NCBI GenBank assembly: GCA_015179125.1
Contig: WHVA01000065.1
Coordinates: 186,001-250,000 of the forward strand
Direction of reading: 5' to 3'
DNA from: Gautieria morchelliformis
Lineage: Eukaryota > Basidiomycota > Agaricomycetes > Gomphales > Gomphaceae
DNA length: 64,000 nucleotides
Position numbers and translations under genes: made by a program. Shown piece after piece: positions 47,282-57,636 of this stretch. Position 1 is the stretch's first letter; the number at the start of each line of letters is the position of its first letter. A model generated the notes under the pieces. That model was not told the origin of the DNA. It did no database searches and was given only the letters and a program-made list of their open reading frames with translations.

Positions 47282-50200
47282 TTAGTGAAATCCTGCTCCG
47301 TCTGCGCGCCTTCCAGCCATGTTCCCCGATGGGCCTTGATCCGATGACTGTCCTCGATATGACTGGGGAGGGTACGTCCCCTGCGATGGATACGGCCTAT
47401 GTGTAGGAGCCTCGCGGTATCCATCGCTAGGCGATGCTCGGTGTACTGGAGCTGGCGGATATTGTACTTGGCTGGGTGACATACGCCCAACAGGACTGGA
47501 TGGATACTGAACATGTTGTGCATATACGGGTAATGAGGTAGTCGACTCTTGCCGCGAGATTGTCGGTCGACTGTCAGTGTTTTGGAGGAGGGGTAATTGC
47601 TCGAGCTGCATTCCAGGTCCCCCTGTCATGTACTGATTGTAACCCGCTGGCTGTGGAGCAGGCGAGCTGCGACCTTCATGCGCAAAAAATCCAGATTTTG
47701 ATGCATCTAGGCTGGCAGTGCCGTCACCGAGGTATGTGGTTGAACTCAGGGACCGTTGATCCCAGTCAAGCTCGCCACGGTCCCGCTGATAAAGTGCAGG
47801 GTCATATTCCAAATCACGCTGTTACCAGAGGGGGTGGTCAACAGACAGATTAACATCTTGTGCAGGACCACACACCTGATCCACCGATGCTATTTTGACG
47901 CCGCTGGGAGTAACTTGAGCCTCTATCTTCTCCCCACCATACTCGTTCAGCTTGGTCTCCTGGGTTGCTAAACGACCGTGATACACTTGTGGTAACAAGG
48001 GCATCATTCGTGCATGCAGCATTGGGGTAAAGAGGTCTGCGTGTAGAGCAGGGTGGCCAAATCGGTTGGCGAGACGTTGTCCCCTGTTGTCAGCGCGCTC
48101 CGAGTGAACTTTGCTGTTGGCAACGTCACTCTCGCTTGGAACATAGTAACGATATTGGGAGCTGAAAGTGCGCGAAAGGTAGGCTTTGAAGAATATTATG
48201 AAGATGATCGGGGGAATAGTTGCTACCCATTCAAATGTTCTCCATCCAAGTTGTAATCCCATGGCTGACTTACTGTTAGCGGATATCAACGGAACATATC
48301 GCAATACACTCACTCAAAGTCATTAAACATTGCATGAGTACCACCGATACGAGCAAGCGATTTACAACGACATTCCATAACCGCTGAATCCAGTGAATGT
48401 CAATATCACGACATAGAATATCAACATGATCTCACTCACACCACCCGATTCAACGTGTGTGACAAACACGAACATGAGCTGGTATTTATAAACCAGGCTA
48501 CTGACTATACATACTATCAGAATCGGACACAACATTCGCAGAGACAAAGCAACTCACTCCAGAACACAATGCAAGCCATAGCTGCAACAAGAGGCGCAAG
48601 AGGTGCAAAGATAAGTCCAACCGCAGCCATAAATAACTAGATCGATACCGCACATTAGCAAAACTCCTGTCATATAATGGCGGATACATACCATGTTGAC
48701 ACTAGATATATGCCATGCTTAAGGTGACGTACGCGGAGTAAATGGCAACACTCACTAGTACACGGCATACTCGAAATCAGGTGGTTGTGTCCATTCCCTG
48801 ATGTCTCTCGGTGTCCGACCAAATACCCTATAAGATGTCAATCACGGCTATTTTTCACCACGAAAGCTTGGTTTCACCATTTACGGAAGTATATCCATAC
48901 TAGATTAATGATTTGCGCAAGATCGAACACCGCAAGGAACCCACGCAGACTGCAAATCGAAGTTAACATTAACCTCAACACAAAGAATCAGATATAACCA
49001 TGCACGGGAAAAATGTAAGCCAGTATGAGGACTGATTAATGTATGTGCTGTTAATCGAGCTAGGCAGCACTGCAACCCAAGACCGTCAGCACGAGGTGTG
49101 GCCGAAACGCAAATGAACGCACCGTCGAGGTTGTCTAAGATCTGCTGGAAACTAGTTTTGCCGATCTGGGCAGCAATTTGTTGTCCAGCACCTGATGGAC
49201 GATTGAGCGTCCAAAGGATATAACTTAATGGAGTGCTTACTGAATAAGACACCAATTAATGTGAAGATGAAGAGTTGTGAGATGATCATGAAGGCAAAGT
49301 AACGAGCAATGACCGCGCGATCCAGTCGCGATTTTGTAGCCTGCCGACAATGTGTAGGTAAGGTGTGTATCCGGCGACAGGGACAAACACCTACAGCACC
49401 CTGGTATTTGGAGAGCCAGCGCATGATCATTGGAAAAAAGTATCCGAAGATGGCTGCCACGCTTGGAGGTGCTACACCCGAAACCAGGGCGAAGAGAGCG
49501 ACGTGGTTGTTCGCAACCCGTGATAAGAACGGGACAAAATGCGCGAGCTGGTGGGTAAAGAACCTTGTCAGACGAGACAGGATATTGGAGTGAGAACATG
49601 CAACGTACAGCGTTCAAATTAGCAAGGGCCGAAATGGCCAGGAGGGGCACTGTGTTGAAGAAGGCGACAACGCAAAGCCAGACCCAACCAAGGGTCTTCT
49701 TACGCGCCAGCGTCGCGTCAGACGCATTGAGATTCTCCCAAATCTAATGCATAGCCACGTCAATTTCATTCATGCGCTGCTCCCGCTTTAAGCGCTCACG
49801 ATGTCCTTTGGATTCGGCGCACTCTCGATACGTGTGCCTTTCGGATGCTTATTCCTTAGCATGTACGCGACAATGTGGGCATACGGTACCTGCACGATAC
49901 ATCAGTTCGTGATCGGTTCATGATCAGTATTTCTTACAGCTGCCATAGATGCGAAGCCGTATCTCTCGGCTTTGCCTTGCGATGCCGCTATCTGCTCACG
50001 AGCTTCTTGAATGGAGCGTTCTGCATTTCGAATACGATTCCTGTAGGGAAGTCTTAGCTGATGGCTTAAGTTGTTATTCATAGCACTAACGTGTAGAAGT
50101 CGATCGCATCCTAAGATGTGTCAGTCAATGCCTGCTATCGGTGACCTATGAAAACGCACTTTTTTGGTCCCCCCCATACCGAGGAATCCTCCAACCGTGA

Positions 50201-51195
50201 CAGTGGGCCGCTTGTGGTCAGCCTTCCCGTCTTTGAGATATCGGACAAGTACTGCCTCTAAATCGCGCACAGCATCGTTGTGGTACTTGATGAGTTCAGG
50301 AAGGCGACCGACTCGACGGGCGATATGCACCGACGTAGCAGGATATGGAATGCTGAGGCTTGCAAAGAGGGACTTCAGACCTTGATCGGACTGTAGTGCC
50401 TTTGGTACGCGGTGCACGATGAGTGTCCGAGCGTAGAAGGATTGCGTGTATTCCGGTGAGCGATAATACATGTGCCGTAGGCGCACCATGGTTCGCCAGT
50501 TGATAAACACAAGAAACATGACCAAACCAGCTGTGGCCTTTTTTCAGCATATACAGAGAAAGAGTCAAGCACAGAGGACTGACTGATCACGTATTCTGCT
50601 GCGATGTGAGCAAATAGAACGTTGCCTTGAACGTCCCGGATGGTGAGCATGCTAAGAATGTCGCGACGGTCTTGGGAAACGTGGGCGAGGTTGTAAGAAA
50701 CGTTGATTGGAATGAGGACGGCGCACGTAAGTATAGCAACAGCAAGAAAAAGCCACCGGAGGAGGCGAAGAAAGCGGAGGAACACGACAGCATCGAGTCC
50801 AATTTTGTCAAGGAGGTAAGGTTCTTTAGAGTGGATGAGAGGTGGGATCCAGGAAAAAAGTCCGTTGGAGATTTGAGGTGGCTGTTTGTCACCAACATGG
50901 TATTTAATCTTTGGCTGGTATACGATCTAGGCGAGCATGAGATGAAAGGAAGTATATGAACCAAAGGCGGCGGGCAGACCTTATTGCGAGGCCGTAGGAT
51001 ATTGAACACTAAGGCCGTGCCAAGCTGCAACAGTGCGGTATGAGCACGATACCTTGCAGACTGAGGTAGACATACGGTTACGCCAGACCATAGAGCCAGA
51101 TTAGAGGCTACTCCTGCTGGGCCAATTGTTCGCTGGTTGGCCTGGGTGAGAAGACTCCCGACCTGGTCGGCGACGCTACCATTGGTTTCGCTCAT
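47282..51195 (-). CDS. OSCA/CSC1-type mechanosensitive cation channel (RSN1/PHM7 family), many exons
   Basis: ATG at 51,195 (MSETNGSVADQVGSLLTQAN). Blocks in order: first membrane segment and NILRPRNK; IVYQPKIKYHVGDKQPP and GLDAVVFLRFLRLLRWLFL (RSN1_TM domain); TLIVHRVPKALQSDQGLKSL, VHIARRVGRLPELIKYHN and GGFLGMGGTKK (cytosolic RRM-like domain); AERYGFASMAAV; LGWVWLCVVAFFNTVPLLAI; FALVSGVAPPSVAAIFGYFF and MIMRWLSKYQGA (7-TM channel core); RFGHPALHADLFTPMLHARM and EYDPALYQRDRGELDWDQRS. The tail is Pro/Gln/Tyr-rich and ends at 47,282. Expected role: osmotic or mechanical cation and lipid flux at the plasma membrane. All conserved blocks are in order and open, so the gene appears intact. Exact splice sites in the middle were not all fixed. 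Confidence 0.85.
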
Positions 51196-51850
51196 CGTAG
51201 AACGAACGAAGGTACTAGGAAACCCAAGGAAAAAGGTATACAGAAAGCCCAGGTATACGGAGTGGATAGGAAGAAGGCAAGGAGAAGGAAAGCCGGCTGA
51301 GCCGACACAATGGTCGCCCACCACCGTGACCTCCAGGCCCATTGTTCCCCATCAGCAACTCTCGCTTGCTCAATCGCATTCTACCAACGAGCTTTTCAAG
51401 GCTCTCAGTTAACAACGTTTGCTACCTAAAGTTGATCATTACGCTTTGCATAAAATAAAGAGCTATGTCAGCTACCATCACTCGATCGTGTCATCGGTTG
51501 GCACGCTTCCTGATATACACAAATTAAACTATATGCCATATTCCAGCTGCAGCAAGTTCAAAGTCGACCACGGACGCGAATGTCGAAGTTAACGTGTAAA
51601 TTGGTGCATGGTGTGTTGTGGCCTCGCGGTGGCCACGTTGCATCCTCAAGGACCAAACCGAGCTGCTATGGTGACTTTGGCGACTTGAGCACTTGGTTCG
51701 CCAGGTCTGTTCTGTAAAGTTAGGCTGTCATAGGACAGTCTGTACAATGAACTAGTGGGGCATCACGGTACTTGGAGTTTAATGTCATGATATTGTAAGC
51801 TGGGCACCATGGAGTATGAAAGTCACAAGTGTTCCGTCCAATCAGCGGCA
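51196..51850. other. Spacer between FCF1 and the OSCA/CSC1 gene
   Basis: Both flanking genes are on the minus strand, so this stretch should hold the FCF1 terminator and the channel promoter. No further gene was seen. Confidence 0.4.
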
Positions 51851-52796
51851 TCAACTTGGTGCTCCCTGATCTGGTAATCGTTCTACAGCATAGCGCCGAC
51901 GGACGATATACATTAATGGCACACCAGGAACCTGCCAAAAGTACATGGGCACAGTGGCACCCAGATGTGTCTAAACTCACCTTGCGTATTCGCCTGCGTA
52001 ATTCACGATCGCATGTTGCAACTATATAGCATTTGTGTGCGGTGACACGCTGGACGAGACAGTCATCGGCATAGGTGCCCTGATGTGTGCACGGAAGACG
52101 CTCAAATCGTGGATCGCGGGCAACACTGGAGAGCCACAAGAATCAGCGGAGAACTCTGCATAACGTGGAGGCGTTGTGAAATACCGGAGTGCTATGCGAT
52201 ATCGGTGGCCCAGTTTTTCTAATTCGGCCATTACACAGTCAGTAACACATGGTATGCCTGCACAAGGCGGAGAGAGTACAATGTCAGCATTGTACCATCA
52301 GTGGATGGACGCAGAAACACTTACATTTTGCGAAAAGACAGTCCATCATCCCGGCGACAAGCTCGATTTTGTTCTGGAGACTGAAGTTGATGAAATTAGT
52401 ATCGATGAGGACACGATATGGTGGAGCAAGCGCTGTGTTATGTGACAAGAACAGAGACGAGGCCATTTGAGGTCTGGGATAACCCGGCGCATGAACGGTC
52501 AAGCAAAGCATGAAATGTCAGTGACCTGGTCACAATTTCGATACATCTAGAGCTCACACTCGACGGACAGCTTTTGATTTTGCCTCCTCTATCCTCTTCT
52601 TCTCCTTAAGTTGGTTCTCTTTACTGTTACAGATTGAGCCAGCGTGACGGAGGCGACGGTTGAGAAAACATACAGTCTGGCATCATTGGGATTAAGCAAT
52701 CTTTTTACAGCCGCAAATTTACGGGTCTTTTTGGCTTTTCCCTGTGATAAAGATGGTAAGAACAAGACGATAACAAATATATGAGCAACCTGCCAT
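51851..52796 (-). CDS. FCF1: rRNA-processing PIN-domain nuclease FCF1/UTP24, 7 coding exons
   Basis: SSU-processome endonuclease needed for early 18S rRNA cleavages; essential in yeast. Exons 2-7 are 52741-52674, 52623-52558, 52473-52325, 52257-52185, 52125-51981 and 51931-51851. They splice in frame to about 194 residues, as in other eukaryotes. Blocks: [33 protein letters not shown] (PIN domain start, first Asp); [39 protein letters not shown] (acidic pair); [41 protein letters not shown]. The catalytic Asp residues are kept. The start exon (about 52,796-52,790) is tiny. ATG plus a GC-AG intron would give MGKAKKTRK, while a GT-AG choice gives MAAKKTRK. Confidence 0.93.
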
Positions 52797-52903
52797 GGGA
52801 TCGTCGTTCAAGCAAGCCACAGACTCTCAAGCTTATGTAATCAGTCCTCAGACACTAAGTATCTTACTAGTGCTGCTATCTCCAGCGAAAGCTCCCATAT
52901 AGA
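52797..52903. promoter_or_regulatory. Short bidirectional promoter between FCF1 and the reductase gene
   Basis: Only 107 bp separate the start codons of two divergent genes, so they must share a promoter region. No TATA box was identified. Confidence 0.5.
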
Positions 52904-54096
52904 ATGTCTACGCCGGTAGAGTGGTATAACGGTAAGCAAGTACCTTTCCCGACGCGAAGTGTCTTTCTGACCTGGAATAAAGTCGTATGTAAATACTACC
53001 TCATCGGTCCGGTAGTAGGTTTCGCTCCCTATTTCTTTATTGACGCGCCATTTGGACGCTTCAGTCCATCCAAGGCATCACCTCTCCTAGTTGACGGTAT
53101 GTTAACTGCCAAGGTTATGCCAGCATGCTGAACTTACACGTTCTCACAAAGGAATAAAGTCCTGGATGGTTATGGAGATCGTATCCCCTGTCTGCTTCCT
53201 CATAGCCTTTCTGTCATCTCCCTTGACTCGACCTTTGACCTCTTTGAAAAGATTTCCTCTTTCACCCCCTCCTGGATATTCACAGACATCGCTTGCTGGA
53301 TTTCGCTTCCTTGTTCCCAATCCACCCACACTCCTCGCTCTGCTCTTCTTAGGTCACTATGCCAACCGTGCTTTGATCTCTCCACTTCGCACACCGGCTC
53401 GTTCTAAAGCTCATATTTCCGTCCCTATCGCTGCCATTTTCTTCAACATTGTCAATGGATCTCTCATGGGGGCATTCCTCTCGGCCTTGGCCACTCCCAT
53501 AGCGAAACCCGGAATCGGAGCCTTCTTATTTCGAGGAAGCCATACTGTCGTGGCTAACTGGCAGTATTGGGCCGGTATCGTGATATGGGCAATTGGACTT
53601 GCCAGCAACATCTGGCACGACGAGATTTTACTCAACATCCGTCGTCAAGTGATGCAGAAGCCGGCAAAATCTAGCAGGAATGGACGTGAGGCATCGAGAA
53701 ACACGAAGCCCCATTACGCCATACCACACGGTGGCTTATATGCCCTGGTATCGTATCCGAATTATTTATCGGAATGGTTTGAATGGCTTGGGTTTGCCGT
53801 CGCCGCGTCAGCGCTAACAGCGCAACTCCCCGCTACACATGTGGTGTTCCCTTTCGCAGCTGGGCGTCTTGCCTTAGGCAAGAATGTGCTAGTCCGTTAA
53901 TCTCCCTTTCTTACCCGCCGTTGTAGGTGCCTTGTCGGACACGGAAGCTATTCAACGTTTAACTCCACCGTGGATATTCTTTCTTTCGGAAGTCTTTTTG
54001 ATGCTCCCACGTGCCTGGAACGGCCACAAGTGGTATCGGAAAACTTTCCCCGACTATCCTCGTAACCGGAAGGCCGTGGTACCTTTCCTGCTTTGA
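52904..54096 (+). CDS. Steroid 5-alpha-reductase-like membrane oxidoreductase, 4 exons
   Basis: Exons 52904-52931, 52983-53096, 53152-53895 and about 53949-54096. Multi-pass membrane enzyme of the 3-oxo-5-alpha-steroid 4-dehydrogenase family (NADPH-dependent reduction of an enone; fungal substrate unknown). Seen: YYLIGPVVGFAPYFFIDAPF, IKSWMVMEIVSPVCFL, a family-typical NRALISPLRTP, GSLMGAFLSALATP, GLASNIWHDEILLNIRR, and the C-terminal NADPH-binding signatures HGGLYALVSYPNYLSEWFEW and GHKWYRKTFPDYPRNRKAVV, ending in FLL. Intron 1 is 51 bp with strong sites but divisible by three and open, so its retention would add 17 residues. The last intron's acceptor is uncertain between two sites; only the one near 53,948 gives a normal intron length. 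Confidence 0.85.
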
Positions 54097-54490
54097 CGTG
54101 GGCGTTCTGCAGTACTGACCCTGCTGAGGCCGACACGGAAGCACGAAAGCGGAATTTGTCGAGCTCACGTGAAGTACCATTCGTGTCGTTGCACCGCATG
54201 CTCCTTTGAAACTTTGTCCCGGACTTTGGTTGTTGGGAGGGAGGGGGCGGGCAAGGGGGGCGTTGGCTGGTATTTGATATCAATTGCTCATCGGTTTGCG
54301 TTTTCAGTTTACATCTTATGCACTGGCCACGATCGTCTTAAGCTTCCCATGCACGTGTTGCACGCTACAGTCATCCTTATTATTCTCGTAAAGACGGAGT
54401 GCCACCACACTTTGAGCTTAGTGAACAGTCATAGAGCATGTCATTACTTATTCATGAATGCAACAGAGCCTTCATACTTAACTTTGAAAT
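54097..54490. other. Host spacer between the reductase gene and arm C
   Basis: Unique sequence ending where arm C identity begins at 54,491. Probably holds the 3' untranslated region of the reductase gene. No gene recognised. Confidence 0.4.
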
Positions 54491-55274
54491 CAATAAATCC
54501 CGAGTTTCAGATACAGTATGCCCTGAAGTCCGCGATCTGGCGTGGCCCGTGTAGTAGTCGAGTAATCATGAATTTTGGACTTCTCTGAAGAGCTGCCTAC
54601 CTTGGGCATTTTGACACAGACAATTATAAGGGCCTAATACAGTACGATTTTCTACCCCCAGGTCCCCCTTGTTAATTCACTGGACTGTTATCGTCTCCTC
54701 CAAAAGTTTACGACTCTAATCAATTAATATACGTTACTTATACATCTCATATAAAATCTTTTTTTTTGCCCGTGTTTTTACTGCTTTACGTCGATGCACG
54801 GTGCGTTCCGAAGCCAACAACTTTTCCGAATCTTGCCACGGTGCGTTATTCAAGCTGGACCGACACGACACGTTGAGCTGCCTCGCGGCAGACATGAGAG
54901 CACTCTTGCAGGTACTTACGAAGCATACAATAATTGCAATCATGCCCGAGGCTCTGGAGGCGCTTCCCACCATCTTTTAGGATCGAGTGCCTCTCATCTC
55001 CCGCTCCTATCCCGGAAAGGAATCCACGATAGAGTCATAATGCCCCCGACGTCAGTAAGTAAGTGCGATGATTTCAGCGGACGTGACTCACATGAGGTGA
55101 GACAGCAGAAGCTCACCCGGCTCGCAAGGGTCTGGTAACGCTGGACAGGATCGTCCGGGCATATAAGCCCGCGGCCTCGAAGGACCATAGAGCTGTTAGG
55201 CCACCATTGCGTCTGAGCTCGCAAGGGCTTGGTAACGCAGGTCTCGTCTGGTGCTCCTCGCGCATCGATCCAAC

Positions 55275-56029
55275 ATGATCGAGCCGCCAGGTCTACTTGC
55301 TAGGCTCCCACACGAACTCATTCTCTATCAGCTCGCTTTCTTCCCAGACCTCAGGTGTCATCTCGCATTCTCATATACATGCAGACGCATACATGGTTTG
55401 TACGACGAGAATCTGTGGCGCCGACTCACCATCTTGTCTGGGCTGGGGAAGCCCCTCGACGTCGCATCCGGACGAGTGTCTTGGCGGGGGGTTTGTGAGG
55501 CGGCTGTGGCTCATGGGAGAGTCTGCAGGCTACACGATTGTTCAGAGGCAGCCTTGTCAAGAGGTAGCGTCACCCATGGCTCGAGACGTGCATCTAATAA
55601 CCCATTGCAGGCCGAGATAAGGGTGTAATAGCGCCACCGAGCAGCCTTGTTTTTGATCATGGTAGCATTTATGCACAAGGCGTTGAACTGCATCTTAGCC
55701 GCGTCTTCGAAGGGTTGACTGGGGACCTAGAGGACCTTTATTCATCGACAATTCCATGCCGTTCGATAGCCAGGCCATGGAGGTTCAAAGATTTGTTCCA
55801 GGAGGGCAAACGCAGCAGCGATTTACTTGAATCTTTGGCCCTGCCAGCCGCTCACGCCAGTGACGAGATGGTAACAAAGCTGGCGCATCACTTCCCAGCA
55901 GCATGTGCTCTAGCGACATTTCCTGCAGTCGATCGTCTGTGTTTGGACATAGGTCCACACATGGTCCATGTGCGCAACAAGGATGGGGTCTGCGTGTGGG
56001 ATGTGGTGTCGGCCATGGCCAGAAAGTGA
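55275..56029 (+). CDS. F-box protein, arm C copy, 2 exons
   Basis: The ATG at 55,275 gives MIEPPGLLARLPHELILYQL. An in-frame upstream GTG at 55,251 is not a likely start. Exon 1 ends at 55,563 and exon 2 runs 55,611-56,029, about 235 residues. The F-box occupies roughly residues 5-50 (PHELILYQLAFFPDLRCHL, then CRRIHGLYDENLWRRLTI), implying a Skp1-binding subunit of an SCF ubiquitin ligase. The rest (VELHLSRVFEGLTGDLEDLY, ALATFPAVDRLCLDIGPHMV) is unrecognised. A TATA-like gggcatataagcccg lies near 55,160. The product is short for an F-box receptor and may continue through an unrecognised intron. It travels with the array gene in all three copies of the unit. Confidence 0.65.
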
Positions 56030-57411
56030 GAGCGACGGTTCTTCGATGTGGCCATTCTTACATGCCAGCGGATAGAATGGTGGAAGTGGTGGCCTCTACT
56101 GTGACCGGGAGCAACAAGGCGCCGATGCGCATATATGAAATGATCGCGCGCGAATGGCAACAATAGTGAGCATGCTCGTGAAATTGCGGTGGCATGCTGT
56201 AATACTGAACTATTCGGGTCGGGGACTAGTGTGTTGCTGCGACTGTCTTTGCATGGACGAGGGAGCATCAACGGACACCTTGACATTGGAGAAGAGTATG
56301 TGGTGAGCATGAACTGAGCCCCGCCGAGAAGCATGAGTATACATTATATAGGAATTGCCTGGTTCCCTGTTTACGCATTCGCGATCCGCGAATCTTGATA
56401 GGGGTGTGTAATGAGAAGCCTGACCGAGTCCCTGGGCTAAGCAGTACCCCAATGGATGTGGCGTTGAATGGTGCAGTCAACGCCACGCCACCAGTGTGAG
56501 GGTTTAGTAACGCCGCGGACAATCGAGACTGCGTACGTGCTCACACGTATTAGGCGGAAACACGCGGAACATCAGGGCTCGTCTACGCGTCCTGCAAGTG
56601 CTTACCTGGCTGATGTTTGATGTCCAATTGTTGCTATTGTATTTGATTGTATTTGTTGCCTTGATATGGAGTCAAGGGAATGCCAGATGCCATGCGTCTA
56701 TCATGCTGCTGCTGCACGGGCATATGGCGGCGGCCTCGCCCAGTGGACCTGCATATAGCGAGCATGTGAGCCTGTCGCCGTCTGTCTGGAAGAACAGCCA
56801 GGCCTGTGGTCACCGGGCGGTTGTGCCCACTGAGTATTCGTGCCCACTGAGTATTCGTGGTATTTCGATGCCCGTCTCCTCTTGCCAAGGCCTCGCCGCC
56901 AGGCGCTGCCGCGGCGATGGAGAGCGCCACGCAAGGACTGCCAGCTCCGGCGTGTGTTCTTACGCCATCGTGGGCGCTGACCTGGCAGCTCGCTGAGGCC
57001 GTTGGGCCATTACGTGGCATATTAATGCTGGAATGGTATGGACCCGGCCCAAAGAGCCCGTGGGCTTGGGTGTTCGCGGCACCCGAGGCTAGTGGACTCG
57101 CGGCTCCCCGAGCCTGCCTACCTTCATCATGTGCAATAAGGTAAATTTAGCCACGGGGAAAGCCAAACTCAAGCTCTGGTGTCAAATCAGGCGCGCCTCT
57201 ATGATTAACGGGTGAGAATACGAGAAGCAGTGCCCCCAGTTGCCAATAATGATAGGAACCGTGAGTCCATCATTCAGTCACACGATAGATAATGCTCACT
57301 TATGTACTGCAGAAGGGGACACGGGGGACAGCTTTTTAAGTAATGCAGCCAAATAGGCATTGCAGATCCAGGGACATCGGCTCCAGTGGCGCGATCGAGG
57401 TTGCCGATTCC

Positions 57412-57421
57412 TGGCTATAAA
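57412..57421 (+). promoter_or_regulatory. TATA box of the array gene (arm C)
   Basis: The sequence gctataaaag is a consensus TATA box. It lies about 60 bp before an ATG at 57,476 and is kept in all three copies of the unit. The first ATG downstream opens a 117-codon frame that is out of frame with the main product starting at 57,637. Confidence 0.65.
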
Positions 57422-57636
57422 AGAGACCGCCCGTGGGGGAATACACGCCTAGCCCTTTGCTCTCCCCCTCCCCCCATGGCTACAGACAGTCAATCCGCAA
57501 TGCTGCTCGTCGCCTCTGTTTTCGTGCGGAGCTGCCCGGACTTTGAAGTCGCTTACAATAAGCTAAAAGGATTTTCGCACACCGACACGGGACGCCGTCT
57601 CCTTTCCCCAACCCCCACCACAAAAGCCACCCGGCA

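Noticed and set aside
54794-55138. 114-codon open frame near the inner end of arm C, mirrored at 45,709-46,053
   Set aside because: Intact in both arms, but the arms are nearly identical so conservation is uninformative. No domain, no promoter evidence, odd composition.
56598-57144. Open frames of 95-132 codons between the F-box and array genes, with mirrored copies
   Set aside because: No family motifs; high GC with overlapping open frames on both strands; indels between copy A and the arms change them.
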